From the NCBI RefSeq assembly GCF_900497805.2, contig NW_020954556.1, forward strand, positions 30,640,039-30,704,038: DNA of 64,000 bases. Reading direction: 5' to 3'. Below are positions 22,435 through 33,150 of this stretch, piece by piece. The notes under the pieces are model-generated. The model did no database searches, was not told where the DNA came from, and was given only the letters and a program-made list of their open reading frames with translations. Source of the DNA: Vombatus ursinus. Taxonomy: Eukaryota; Chordata; Mammalia; Diprotodontia; Vombatidae. The position numbers and the translations under genes are program-made. Position 1 is the stretch's first letter. The number at the start of each line of letters is the position of its first letter.

Positions 22435-22715
22435 GTCTTCAAGTATTGGAAGCTTTGCCTTGTGAGGAAGGCATTAGATTTGTTCACCTTGGCCCCAGAG
22501 TGGGTGGAAGTTACAGAGAGGCAGCTTTAGGCTTCAGGTAAGCAAAAGCTTTCTAAGAATTAGAGCTATCCAACAGTGGAAGGGTTTGCTGAGAGAGGGA
22601 GTGAGTTCCATCCCCCCTTATTGGAGGCTTTCAAGTAAAGGCTGGCTACTATCCCATTGACTTCTGAGATCCCTTCCTACTCTAGCATTCTGTGGTGACC
22701 TCTAGTCTATGATTT
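22435..22715 (+). mobile_element. L3/CR1 LINE, 3' end
   Basis: GTGGGTGGAAGTTACAGAGA, GGCAGCTTTAGGCTTCAGGT, TTAGAGCTATCCAACAGTGG and TTGGAGGCTTTCAAGTAAAG match the 3' region of L3/CR1. It ends near a GAGATCCCTTCCTACTCTAG word. Confidence 0.75.
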
Positions 22716-22732
22716 GACATCAAGGGAAGAAA

Positions 22733-22985
22733 ACAAGCATTTATATAGTGTCTACTATGTGCCGGATACTATGCTAAGCACTTTACAAATATTCTTGCTC
22801 ACACCAACCCTTTGAGCTAGGTGCTGTTATCCCCATTTTACAGATGAGGAAACTGAGGCAGACAGAAGTTAAGTGATTTGCCCAGGATCACACAGCTTGT
22901 AAGTGTCTGAGGCTGGATTTGAATCCAGATCTTCTTAACATCAGGCACAGCGCTCTATTTAGTGAGCCACCTAGCTGCCTCAATG
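22733..22985 (-). mobile_element. MIR/Ther-1 CORE-SINE, near full length
   Basis: AAGCATTTATATAGTGTCTA, CCCCATTTTACAGATGAGGA, GATCACACAGCTTGTAAGTG and the reversed head GAGCCACCTAGCTGCCTC follow in order. Confidence 0.9.
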
Positions 22986-23160
22986 GGGAAACTGAGTAGT
23001 GATTTTTACAGGGCAATTTAGAGAATAGACACTCAGCAACAAGAAGGCCAGGTTGGGGAGTGGGCCAATGATGATGAGGGGAGAGAAGTCAGAGCCAGTT
23101 GAACCAATGATATAGTTCCCTAAGGAGAAGGTATGGTCTGACTCTCACCCCCCAGGGTGT
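22986..23160. other. Unique sequence
   Basis: Nothing recognised. Confidence 0.4.
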
Positions 23161-23475
23161 TATGTGTCCTACTATTTGGTCTCCCTGCTTTAATTTTCTC
23201 CATACTACCATGCAGTCTTCACTTAGATGTCAAAGTAATTTCCCTAAAACTCAGGTCTTGATCATGTCACCCACCTACCCAGTAAATTGGAGCTGTTTCC
23301 TATTACTTTCAGGATCAACTATAAACTCAGTCTGGCATTTAAAGTTCTCCGCAACCTGGCCTCCTTCTACCTTTCCAGTCTTACATATTACTCCCCATAT
23401 ATACTCTGGGGTCCAGTCATGCTCACCTACTTGTCTTCCTCACTCATGATACCCCATATTCCATCTCAGGCAGCA
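23161..23475 (+). mobile_element. L2 LINE, late ORF2 part
   Basis: GTCTCCCTGCTTTAATTTTC, CTTGATCATGTCACCCACCT, GGCATTTAAAGTTCTCCGCA and CTGGCCTCCTTCTACCTTTC follow the L2 ORF2 C-terminal text. It is cut on the right by a SINE head. Confidence 0.8.
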
Positions 23476-23540
23476 AGTAGTAGATGGCACAGTAACTAGA
23501 GTCCTGGACTTGGAGTCAGGAGGACCATGGTTTAGGAGTA
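23476..23540 (+). mobile_element. SINE head fragment
   Basis: GATGGCACAGTAACTAGAGTCC and GACTTGGAGTCAGGAGGACC; the tRNA-like half only, broken off near 23540. Confidence 0.6.
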
Positions 23541-24029
23541 AAGGTGACTTTGACTTTGAACATGATATATCTTGCCAATACCTCAATCTCAACCAATAGG
23601 AGTGTCTAACAGATAATGGGAAATAGTGATGGGGGCTCAGGTGAGAAGACAAGATTGGGAATTAACAGAAGAGAAGATGCCCTGGTTGGAACTGTAAATG
23701 ATTTATCTCCATTTGTTTTAATTATTTTCCTCTTCAAGATATTCTCCTTTCTTCCTCTCATCCTCAGACTTCTCCTGAGTTGAGTTCACTTTCTCTCCAC
23801 TTCCTTATAAGAACCTTCTTGAAGATCCTTTATTCATGCCAAAGTGAAAGGCTGATACTAAGCTTTTAAGTTAGTGCTCATAAAGGGATTTGCAGGTTTT
23901 TTTCCTAGAAATCTGCAGTGTTAGGACAAAAGAATAAAACCTAACCTCAGAATTTTAGGCTGTGGGGTGGATCTTCCCAAAGACCCTGAAATAATACTAC
24001 ATGGGGTGTGCTGTCTATATCTATGTATA
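23541..24029. other. Unique sequence, no gene seen
   Basis: No repeat recognised. Confidence 0.4.
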
Positions 24030-24129
24030 AAATTGATATTGATGATAATAATAACTACTATGTATAAAGTGCTTTTAAATTGCCAAAAGCTTAGGTTATT
24101 TCATTTGATTCTCATAAGAGCCCAATAAG

Positions 24130-24177
<48 letters not shown>

Positions 24178-24345
24178 AGTAGGGTGTGTGTGCTATTATT
24201 AACCCCACTTTGTTGATGAGGAAATTGAGGCTTAGTTACATGACTTACCTAGATTCACACGAGTATGTACCTCAATCAGGATTTGAACCCATGTCTTCCT
24301 TATTCCAAGTCCAGTGCCCTGTCTGCCATCGTACCTCTCCCTCCA
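24030..24345 (-). mobile_element. MIR SINE with an expanded GT microsatellite
   Basis: TATGTATAAAGTGCTTTTAA at the left, TTGATGAGGAAATTGAGGCT and GGATTTGAACCCATGTCTTC at the right. A (GT)n run at 24131-24178 has grown inside the reversed MIR body. Confidence 0.8.
24131..24178. repeat. (GT)n microsatellite
   Basis: About 24 units, lying where the MIR would read GAGGTAGGTACTATTATT. Confidence 0.95.
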
Positions 24346-24377
24346 ACATGGGTTCTTAAGATGAGGTTCATGAACTT

Positions 24378-24430
24378 TAATATACATACATACATAATAC
24401 ATGTATGTATGTATCTATATCTATCTCTCC
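24378..24430. repeat. (ATAC/ATGT/CTAT)n tetranucleotide run
   Basis: ATACATACATACATAATACATGT followed by GTATGTATGTATCTATATCT; left neighbour of the inverted repeat at 24433. Confidence 0.8.
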
Positions 24431-24432
24431 AT

Positions 24433-24976
24433 CCTCATCTTCTAAGGCAGGGATTCTTAGCTTTTTTGTGTAATGGACCCCTTCGTTAGTCTGGTGAAAC
24501 TTATGAACCCTTTGTTAGAATAACATTCTTAGATGCATAAGATAAAATACATAGTATCACAGATGAAACCAAATAGTTACATGTATATATACATATACAC
24601 CAAATATATATATATACATATACACCAAATAGTTACATATATACCCTCACATACCCACATATAGCCACATACATATATGTATACAATAAGATAGCTATAA
24701 TATTTGTGTATATATACATATATGTATAGATGTAACCAAATAGTCATACAGATACAGATATGTATATATGTATATTTCAATATATAGTTATATATTATAT
24801 ATACTTTCTATGCATATATGCATATAGAATACACACACATACGTAGCAATTTGGTTTCCTTTTGATGCTATATATTTTATCTCATGCACCTAAGAATGTC
24901 ATTCTGACTAAGGGTCCTTAAGATTCACCAGACTGCCAAAGGGATCCATTACACAAAAAAGCTGCCCTAGATGAGG
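24433..24976. repeat. Long inverted repeat around an AT-rich microsatellite core
   Basis: The left arm (about 24433-24575) and the right arm (about 24841-24976, reversed) share in order CCTCATCT, GGCAG, CTTTTTTGTGTAATGGA, AGTCTGGTGAA, ACATTCTTAG, TGCAT, GATAAAATA and AAACCAAAT. Identity is roughly 80 percent. The arm sequence resembles the end of an old mammalian DNA transposon (ATGGACCCCTT...AGTCTGGTGAA), most likely hAT-like; the name is uncertain. The 265-bp core is TATA/CATA repeats with several copies of ACCAAATAGT. Confidence 0.8.
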
Positions 24977-25534
24977 CCATAAGATGAGATTAATTCTTCA
25001 AGGGAGACAAACAGGAGTGAATGGAACGAAGGGAAGGATGGATGCATTGAATGGGGGGATAAGGTTAATTCAGGAATATTTGCAAAATAGCATCCAAAGC
25101 CTGGATGAAGTTAGAGGCCATGTTTTTGTAGCAGGTCAGGCCTCCTTGCTTCTGCATCTTTTCCCAAGTGATGCTCTGTGATCTGAGGGCAGAGCAGGAA
25201 TGGACAAAGCAGATGGTGGGAATGGTCCAGGCCTGGATATTAGCCAGGTTGAAGATTAAGGAGACACGGGAGTGTAGGGTGTGATGAGGGCTACTTTTAA
25301 GTGGCTGATGAGTTCACTCTAAGCACAGAGTTCTATGTAGTCAGAAGGTGCCTAATTGCCTTTGTCTACACGATTAAAACATAGACTGTTAGCTTGGGAG
25401 AGTTAAGGTGATTAGGTAATGGGAGGTCCCACCATAAGTATATAGTAAGCTAGTTCTATTCAATTATTATTTAGTTTTCTGATATTGAAAGTAATAGATA
25501 AATATTTTAAAATCCCCAAATGTGAGGGACTTAA
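24977..25534. other. Unique sequence, no gene seen
   Basis: No repeat recognised apart from AT-rich sequence at 25450-25520. Confidence 0.4.
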
Positions 25535-25596
25535 GAAATTTGTGAAAAAAAAAAAAAAAAGAAATTTGTGTGTGTGTGTGTGTGTGTGTGTGTATC
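25535..25596. repeat. Orphan poly(A) run between 10-bp direct repeats, then (TG)n
   Basis: GAAATTTGTG at 25535-25544, a pure A16 at 25545-25560, and GAAATTTGTG again at 25561-25570. The second copy leads into a TG microsatellite to 25594. Confidence 0.85.
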
Positions 25597-26833
25597 GTAT
25601 GTTCAAACTGCCCACATGACTTTGAAGGGTATAGCTTATGTGACAGTGTAAGATTTAGCTGAGATTCTGAAATAGCTATCTCTGGACTCTTGCCTCTCTT
25701 TTTCTTGAAGGGTTAGTAGCTGTGGATGACCTGGATTCTAAAGGAAGTGTCACATTGGTGCCTGGCCTGTGAGTGAGTGATCAAAATACTTTATCTATTT
25801 GTTGGCAACCTTGTGGAATATTCTTCTTTGAGTCAGGCAGCTGGGTGAACTCCTGGGGAGAGGTCTGGGTCACTCCCTGCAGCTGAAGGCTTTCTGGGTG
25901 AGTTCCTGCTTTTGGTGGCAAAGGTCTCTCCAAATGAGTGATTATCTGGTAACTGAACATATGTACGAGATACGGTGAAGAAGCAGGAAGCCATGTACAA
26001 GATTTACATTTACAAAAAGATTTATTAAAGGATGTTCTGTCCAGCTAACCAAGGCTTTAGGAGGGCCAGAGTGCTTAAGTGGGACTCTGGTGATATGGCA
26101 GTTCTTTTAAGAATGGCTTCCCAGCTTTCATTGAAAAGTCCTATCTCTGATGTGCGTTGGAGATGTTTCCTCCTTTTGAGGGGCTCCAGAGTGGAGATTG
26201 GGGGGAGCAGGTATTATCTGATACTTCCTCTTACACATTGTTGCTTTGAGATCTCTAAGAATACAGTCAATAGTTGAGAAGAGTGAGAATATGATAGTGA
26301 AACATTTCTCTCAAGGTTAGCTAATAAGGAGGATATGGAGGGTCTCTCCACAATACCAAGTGCCATGGGTTCATACCAAGTGTCATGGGATCAACATTTA
26401 TCTATGGAGTTATTATTGGGAAAAGAAGGTGAGACCTTGGTTGGTTTTAGGAGTAAAAGCAAGAAATAAATTAACACTAGTGTGAGTATGAGCATGAATC
26501 TTCCCAGGGATTTCTAAAGTACCAGGAGGATAGTCCTGGAATATTGTTTTGGAGTGAAGCTTTATAAAGGTATTTTTCAGCTTTCTCCCTTCCTTCCCCC
26601 ACTTCATGATTCTACATAGGAATGATAACTCAGACCTATAAGGGAAGGGAGAATAAAATTCTAATACAAAAAGATCCTAACAAGAGGAGAAAAGCCTTGA
26701 TTATGAATATAACTGCATGTAAATGTTTGTATGCATGCATATAGCCTATAGCAGGCAATATTGATTCATTTACATTCCTCAGAGTAAGGAAAGAATGTTT
26801 ATAGTCACAAAACTCTAAGAAGAAAAAACAAAT

Positions 26834-26834
<1 letters not shown>
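25597..26834. other. Unique sequence, no gene supported
   Basis: Several 60-80-codon frames lack motifs. A reversed AATAAA-like word near 26020-26030 lies in a region that could be very old transposon sequence, but nothing is diagnostic. Confidence 0.35.

Positions 26835-26835
<1 letters not shown>

Positions 26836-26867
<32 letters not shown>
26836..26867. repeat. (CA)n microsatellite
   Basis: About 16 CA units, followed by CGCACAAATACACACACTCC. Confidence 0.95.
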
Positions 26868-26872
<5 letters not shown>

Positions 26873-26899
26873 AATACACACACTCCTACATACTCACAC

Positions 26900-27639
26900 A
26901 CTTCATAGAAAGGTCACAGAAACCACAGACCTAAGAAATGAATTGAGGCAGTCATAGTTTGAGGGGAGGGACCCACAATAACCAATAAAGCAGAGAGGGC
27001 CAGGGAATGTGGAGTGGGATTCCCCCATTGTCCAAACTGAATATTTGCATATTACAAGCACAGCCCTATCAAACTTTGACAGTTTCTTTAGTTTATCTTC
27101 CCAATACCCAGGTTTACGAATACTTTCTTTCCTTTGCCTACTGTTTTGAGAACCCTATTGTTCTTTTTCAGCATGTCTTGGTTAGCTGGAAACTAAATTG
27201 GGAAGTTTGACCTTTCTTTCCTCTTGAATCAGGTTCCTGTCTCTCTGTTTTTTTCAGATAGGGTAGCACTCTCTAAGTCATGTGTACCCCATTATTTATA
27301 CAATTATAGACCATTTCAACTATAGATAATCCTTGCAAGGAATTGAGAGGGTCTTATCTTCTGAAATACCATTCCAATTTATTCAAGATCTAGACAAATT
27401 AAAAACCAGAAGTCTTGGATCTTTTTTTTTTTTTTTTGACCAGAATTCTTCAGTCTCTGGTTCTGAGATTGGAGTCTGTTTTTGGGGGGAAGGGTGTGGG
27501 GATCACGAGTAAACTTTCTTTTCAGATTAATCCAATTCAAGAAGAGAAATGGAGGGAATTTGCTACAATCACTTTCATTAGTTAATCTCTTAAATCATCT
27601 CTTTGGCCTAAATTGCTCTTTTTATTGCTGCTTCAAGGA
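26900..27639. other. Unique sequence, no gene seen
   Basis: T-tract at 27422-27437; otherwise unremarkable. Confidence 0.4.
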
Positions 27640-27775
27640 TTGTTTTACAATCCCATCAGATTGCAAACTCCTTGAGGGCAGGGACTATTTTTTGCCTCTT
27701 TGTATCCCCAGAGTTTAGCGCAGTGCCTGGCACATAGTAGGCACTTCATAAACGTTTCTTTTATTGAATTGAATT
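27640..27775 (+). mobile_element. L2 LINE, 3' terminus
   Basis: CAGATTGCAAACTCCTTGAG, GGCAGGGACTATTTTTTGCC, TAGCGCAGTGCCTGGCACAT and a terminal CATAAACGTTTCTTTTATTG. Well preserved. Confidence 0.85.
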
Positions 27776-27899
27776 CAGGGATGAGGAAATTCTGGCCAGA
27801 GAGGGTAAATGACTTGCTTTTATCAAATTTAGCAAATTGTAATAACCTCTCACCCCCAACCCTTCCCCCAGTTTATCAGAACCTCATCTGCATTTAAAT

Positions 27900-28430
27900 G
27901 TGACATGCTGGAATAGAAGCCTCCCTATTTCTCTCTTCCCTCTCCGCCTCCTTCCTCCTCTCTCTAACAAAGAAAGAAATGCAGGTGCTTGTCTAGAACT
28001 TTCTGTTCTGCAAGAAAATGGCTTCACTGTATTTTTGTTTCACAAATACAATTACAGTCTGATTCAAATGTTACAATAGGGAAGCGATGCCTGCGGTAAA
28101 TAACTCAGAGTGACACACAGATGCAAATGATTGAGCTGTTTTTAATTTGCTCATGGTAATCAGGTAGGGGGAATTCTATATTTAAATATAGCCCACCATT
28201 TTGAACTAAAGTAATGTATGGTAATACATTACTGAAGTTATAAATTTGTACCTCCCAAAGCAAGCAAATGCAAAAGTTAAGATTCTTACAGTAATGTTAA
28301 CATATCCACATTGCGTCGCCCAGACTGTATAATTCTGCATCATAAATAATGGATTTACAAGCTTAACCACTATTCAGGAATATTACATATGTGGAATGTG
28401 GCTGAGTTAATGTCTCTAGGAGACCCTTAA
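27900..28430. promoter_or_regulatory. Candidate conserved non-coding element
   Basis: Repeat-free block of about 500 bp rich in homeodomain and POU words: octamer ATGCAAAT at 28121-28128, TTTTAATTTGCTCATGGTAA next to it, TTTAAATATAG near 28180, a small inverted pair GTAATGTATGGTAATACATTAC near 28210-28232, and GCAAATGCAAAAG near 28265. No frame crosses it. Enhancer function is inferred from composition alone. Confidence 0.35.
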
Positions 28431-28955
28431 CTTTTGTTGAGGTGGTTTCTCCAGCCCCTGGCTAGGCCCCATTGTGGCTGGCTTGGGGAAGTTGGTGTTG
28501 CCTGGACCTGCTGTTGTTTCAAGGAAGGGAAAGTATTTTCATCCCAAGTGTTTTCAAGCTTCATGAGATCATGGACAACACATTTTCAAGGTAGCACCTA
28601 GAACCATCTGGATGCCCCCAAAACTATAGGATCTTTCAAGTGTCAAGACAGACTTCCATGAAATCCAACAACAAGGTTGACTTGGCTTTTGTTGCTACCA
28701 TTCTGCTAATGTCTGCATTTTTTCCGTGTCTCTGTTCTTCTTTCTCATCTGCAGCCTATGGGTGGAAGAGATGTGTGGCTCTGGCTCTAATTTCCACTGG
28801 CAGTAGAAAGGAGAGGTGAGAGCTTTGAGATGGGGTTGACTACATGTGGCAGATGGTAGATGATGTTGGAGATGGCTGAATATTCAGTACCACACATTAT
28901 GATTTTCTAACCTTCTTAAGATTTATGGCCTATTCTTAGGTGAATGATCTACAAG
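28431..28955. other. Unique sequence, no gene seen
   Basis: No repeat recognised. Confidence 0.4.
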
Positions 28956-29115
28956 GTTTTCTCACCCACTGCATTCCTCAAGCTGTATTTCCCTAGTAGA
29001 AAATAAACTCCTTGAAGGCAGGAGTTTTTCCATTTTCATTTTTGTATGCCCAGTGCCCTACGTATTGCCTCCCACGTAGGACGTTCTTCATAAATGATTG
29101 CTGAATTTTTCTGAA
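28956..29115 (+). mobile_element. L2 LINE, 3' terminus
   Basis: AAATAAACTCCTTGAAGGCA, TTTGTATGCCCAGTGCCCTA and TTCATAAATGATTGCTGAAT in L2 order. Confidence 0.7.
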
Positions 29116-29620
29116 TTAATGCAGAGCTGAGAGTAAATCACATTGGATGGGGAAACCCCTCCCCAAGATTTTTTAATGCAAGTATGATCTGGTTAAAATG
29201 AACCTCCAGAACAGTGGTTGGGGGCACAAGTGGTGGGAGACAGTGGTTACGGGTATAGAAGTGGGTAGGAAGCTGCCTGCTTTGCCCTCTGTGGGGAAGT
29301 GGAAGGGGCAGAGAGTCAGACTTGACATGCTCATACCACCACCTGCATGGCTGCTTCCTTCTCCTTTTGCCTCTGAGTCACAGAGAAGCTTTGGCTGGCT
29401 GGTCCCTGAAGCAGTAAATGGCCTTCCAAATGGAGGGGCCCTGCGGCCATCTCTTCTTGATTCACTGGAAGCCTCAGCTTGACTTTTATTTCCTCATCCT
29501 TCAGTCTAACTGTCACACGGATGTTCACACGAGGGGAGAGAGGTTGTTGGCCCAGGGGAAGTGAGCACTTCAAACCCTATCCTGTTGGGCTCCAGCGTTT
29601 CTCCAACAAGAAGCGAAGCA
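29116..29620. other. Unique sequence, no gene supported
   Basis: Overlapping open frames of 80-94 codons on opposite strands (29198-29573) share the same bases and carry no known motif. Confidence 0.35.
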
Positions 29621-29624
29621 GCTA

Positions 29625-29740
29625 ATCAACCTACAAATATTTGTTAAGCATCTCTTATGTGTTTAGGCCTGCGGTTGTTGCTGAGAAAGATACAAACTAA
29701 GTGGGAGGCACATTCACCTCTCAAGAAGTTTATAGTTTCA
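29625..29740 (-). mobile_element. L2 LINE, 3' terminus
   Basis: AAATATTTGTTAAGCATCTC, then CAAGAAGTTTATAGTTTCAT, the reverse of the L2 end. Confidence 0.65.
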
Positions 29741-29814
29741 TCAGTTACATACATACATGATCGAAATTATGATGTATGTAATTTCAAAATTGTGCCCTTT
29801 AGAATCTCATTTTC

Positions 29815-30020
29815 TAAATGGTGTAGAGACTAGGTCATTGGATTTGGAGTCAAGATGATTTAGGTTCAAATATCACCTTCAATACTTACTAGTTGCATGA
29901 CCCTAGGTGAGTCACTCAAACTCTTATGGTCCCTAAGCCTTCAAGTTGCCAGAGAAGTTACCAATCTGCATTGGTAAAGGACAGTTCCTCATTGGAAATG
30001 TCCTATGTTCATGAACTTAA
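29815..30020 (+). mobile_element. Marsupial tRNA-derived SINE, long-tail subtype
   Basis: Head GGTGTAGAGACTAGGTCATT, GTTGCATGACCCTAGGTGAG, then the diagnostic body TACCAATCTGCATTGGTAAA, as at 13915. Confidence 0.75.
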
Positions 30021-30144
30021 AGTCTGTCTCTGTCTTTTTAATGAATTATTTTTTCAAATTTCACTAACTTACATGACATAGGGCAAATCACTTTACTTCT
30101 TTTGAAACTTCATTTCCTCATCTGCAAAATGAATGGGTTGTATT

Positions 30145-30405
30145 TGTATTCAGTTGTTTTTAGTTGTGTCTGACTCTTATTGACAGCATGTGGGATTTTT
30201 TTTTTGGGGGGGACAAAGATACTTCAGTGGTTTGCCATTTTCTTCTCCAGCTCATTTTACAGATGAGGAAACTGAGGTGAACAGGGTTAAGTGACTTGCC
30301 CATGATCACACAGCTAGTAAGTGTCTGAGGCCAGATTTGGACTCAAGAAGAGGAATCTTCCTGACTCCAAGCCTGGAACGCTATCCAATGTACCACCTAG
30401 GTAAC
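30145..30405 (-). mobile_element. tRNA-SINE with BovB/RTE-like tail
   Basis: TTAGTTGTGTCTGACTCTTA, TCAGTGGTTTGCCATTTTCT, GATCACACAGCTAGTAAGTG and a reversed head ending ACCACCTAGG near 30400. A T/G run (30197-30213) is inserted in the tail. Confidence 0.9.
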
Positions 30406-31001
30406 GTCTAAGATCCCTTCTTGCTCTATGGCTCTGTGATTATGTAATTCTAAAGAAAGGAAAGCAAGGGGAGGTGGTAAACACTTAGAAGTTTTCATGA
30501 AGAGGAATTCCCCCAGTAGAATCTCTTCAGAGGGACACAGTTCCCCATTCTGGTGCCACCTGTTCAGATGAGAACAAGCATGAGAAGGGCCATGATTTAC
30601 AGCCACATGGAGGAGTAGCCTGGCCACAAAGAAAACCAGAAGTGTCTTTTTTGAGTCCTCTGGGGACTTGAGTCTGGACAACTGGGCAGCCCCTTTCTGA
30701 GGCCTCTGCCAACTTGAGAGGAAACTCTAAATCTTGCTTCAGGTTGAAGGCTTCCTTGGTACCTCGGGTCTGTTCATCCTAAAGGGGAGAGAACCTTTGT
30801 TCTTAGACGCTCACATGCAACTTCTTATACGTGCAACAAAGGTCACAAGCTAACTTGTGCTTGGGACTTTTGGTCATGGCACATCTGTGTGTAGGACAGG
30901 GCAAATCCTGCGGCAAGTTAGAAAATAGTAACATGCATTTTCATAGTAGTTTCTCTGTCTTTTACTCCCACTTATTCACAGAGAATTCAAAATGAGAGAG
31001 A
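30406..31001. other. Unique sequence, no gene supported
   Basis: Two overlapping minus-strand open frames (30397-30712) have no known motif and start within SINE sequence. Confidence 0.35.
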
Positions 31002-31172
31002 CAGAAAAAGAGAAAGAAAGAGAAAGAGAAGAGAGAGACAGACAGAGAGAGAGAGAAGAGACAGACAGACAGAGAGACAGAGAAGAGAGAGTGATGGAAG
31101 GGGGAGATAGAGAGATAAAGATGGGGGAGAGAGAAAGCTGGGGAGAAATAGAAAGAGAGAGAGGAAGCGGCT
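31002..31172. repeat. (GA)n-rich polypurine tract
   Basis: Imperfect GAGA/GACA/GAAA repeats over about 170 bp; gives Arg-Glu-type frames on one strand and Ser-Leu on the other. Confidence 0.9.
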
Positions 31173-31209
31173 GAATCATTTAGGTGGAATCAACGAATCT
31201 TAGAGCTGG

Positions 31210-31400
31210 AAAACAAACAAACAAACAAAACCCCAAAATCCAGCCTCTTAAGAGGTTATCTGCTCAATTTCCCTCATTTTATAGAGGAAGAAACTGGGAC
31301 TCAAAAGTTAAATGATTCACCCAAAGTTATATAGCTTGTTGGTGGCTGAGCCAGTGTTAGAAAATAAGTGTTTTGTCTCTAAGTCACGAAGATTGGTATC
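31210..31400 (-). mobile_element. MIR-related fragment
   Basis: CCTCATTTTATAGAGGAAGA, AACTGGGACTCAAAAGTTAA and CCAAAGTTATATAGCTTGTT. An (AACA)n run marks its left side. Confidence 0.65.
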
Positions 31401-31404
31401 TAGC

Positions 31405-31580
31405 AACATGATGTGGTGTAATGACTAGACAGGGAATAAGGAGACTGAATTCTCATTCCTTTTCTGCCATTGACATGCGGTATGATTTTGGGTCCCTGTT
31501 TCCTCATCTGTACAATGAAGGGGGTGGTTTAGATGATCCAAGGTCCCTCCAGTTCTAACATGCTATGATTCTTTTGACAA
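31405..31580 (+). mobile_element. MIR3/Ther-2-like SINE
   Basis: GTGGTGTAATGACTAGACAG, TTTCCTCATCTGTACAATGA, GTTTAGATGATCCAAGGTCC and CATGCTATGATTCTT; head-to-head with the previous reversed MIR. Confidence 0.75.
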
Positions 31581-31651
31581 TACCACACTGAATGGGGCAT
31601 CATGGGAGTCTTTGCAACTGTGTATCACTGTATAGCTTAAGATGTCAGGAG

Positions 31652-31653
<2 letters not shown>

Positions 31654-31693
<40 letters not shown>
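31654..31693. repeat. (GT)n microsatellite
   Basis: About 20 uninterrupted units. Confidence 0.95.
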
Positions 31694-31695
<2 letters not shown>

Positions 31696-32190
31696 GGAGA
31701 AATCACTCATTGATTCATGGTTAATCTCTATATTGAAATTTCAGATAAAACCCCTGATTTTTCTAAAAATATACCTCAGGAAGTGAGACTATAAGCTTCT
31801 GCATATGAATCACGTGGTTGAGAGACCATAGGTGGGGTCCAAGTTGAAAGCTATGCACTGTACAATGTCCACCTTGTTGTTCTCAAAAGATGCAAAGTGA
31901 CAGTCAGTCAACCAAGCACAGGTTTTTTTGAGCTCATACATTATTACATTGGTAGATTGAGATTTCTCAAAAGTTGTCAACCCTTAGGATGTTAGTAGTT
32001 GGGGACTTTAGATTTACAAATTTTTCATCTTTAAGAGGCTCTAAGGGACAGAAAAGAAAATGGAACCCAAGGCTCTTTCTACCTCCTTTCCATATCTAAG
32101 AACCAGAACTTTGTGGTTAGGATTACCAGGCAAACAAAGCAAAGGGGTTTATTTTTCTCCAACATGGAAGGAAGTAATGAAATGTCCTTC
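31694..32190. other. Unique sequence, no gene seen
   Basis: Nothing recognised. Confidence 0.4.
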
Positions 32191-32353
32191 TTTTTTCTTT
32201 TTTCTTTTTTTTTTGGTGAGGGCAATTGGGGGTAAGTCACTTGCCCAAGGTCACACAGCTAGAGAGTGTTGTATGTCTGAGGTCACATTTGAACTCAGGT
32301 CCTCCTGACTCCAGGGCCAGTGCTCTATTCACTGCGTCACCTCGTTGCCCCCC
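32191..32353 (-). mobile_element. Marsupial tRNA-derived SINE (short type)
   Basis: T/C-rich start, GGCAATTGGGGGTAAGTCAC, reversed head ending near CACCTCGTTGCC. The direct repeats ATGTCCTTC at 32182-32190 and 32359-32367 fit a target-site duplication. Confidence 0.85.
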
Positions 32354-32474
32354 ATGACATGTCCTTCCGAAGTCACCTGAAGGATCTTTGCCCCCTTGCT
32401 CCCTCTCCTAACTTGTGCCGGATTGCTGGGGTTTTATGGTGACAAGGTTACTTAATTACATTACTTCTACTAAT

Positions 32475-33150
32475 CTATCCTACACCTTGCTGGGCGCTGT
32501 GAGGGATGCAAAGCAAGTGCACAGGATAGTTCTTACCCTTAAGGAGTTTATAATCTATGGGGGGAGACCAAGCCAGAAGGTATGAAACAAGGCAAAAATT
32601 TGGGTAATGCTGTGATCGTGACTCGAAAGTTCAGAGAAGGAAGAGAGCAGCAAAGCTTAGAATAGTGAGTCATAGAATTTCAGGATGTTAGAATTTGAAG
32701 GGAGAGAAGTTGTCTAGTTGTTCTAGTTCAGCTCAAAGTAGGAACTTTCCTTGCAGCGTTCCTGATGAATGCTTTGCTCTGAAAGGGGAGCTCATTACCT
32801 TTCAAAGTGAATCATTGTAGAAGGTTTTAGAAAAGAAATGCTTGAACTGAGACTTGATGGGTGGATATGGAGTGAGAATATTGAGGGAAAGAAAGAGAGA
32901 GAAAGAGAGAGAGAAAGGAAGGAGAACATGAACAAAGGTATGGTGGGGTAATAAGTATGGTGACTTTGGGGGATAGTAAGATGTGCCTGGTTGGAATGAA
33001 AAGTATATTGAGGACTAGTGAGAAATAAGTTTGGAGAGGCAGAGAGAGAATGAAGGGTATGGTGGGGGGAGGGAAACTAGCTAATTCCAGAGTATGAATT
33101 TATTTAAAATTTTAAAGATGATGTAAATGGTGTCAGGTCAGATCAGAGAA
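32475..33150 (-). mobile_element. L2 LINE fragment interrupted by L3/CR1
   Basis: The reversed L2 end GCTGGGCGCTGTGAGGGATG and CCTTAAGGAGTTTATAATCT (about 32490-32560) is followed by L2 body to 32660. It resumes at 32835 with CTTGAACTGAGACTTGATGG and GGAGAACATGAACAAAGGTA and fades near 33150. A (GAAA/GAGA)n run lies at 32886-32920. Confidence 0.6.
32664..32832 (-). mobile_element. L3/CR1 fragment
   Basis: AGTCATAGAATTTCAGGATG, then TAGTTCAGCTCAAAGTAGGA and CTGAAAGGGGAGCTCATTAC, the reverse of an L3/CR1 3' end; sits within the L2 copy. Confidence 0.55.

Noticed and set aside
25900-26330. Possible solo LTR with a reversed AATAAA-like word near 26025
   Set aside because: No paired TG...CA ends, no flanking duplication and no family match that I could recall; left as unique sequence.
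31002-31174. Arg/Glu-rich frame
   Set aside because: Translation of the GA repeat.
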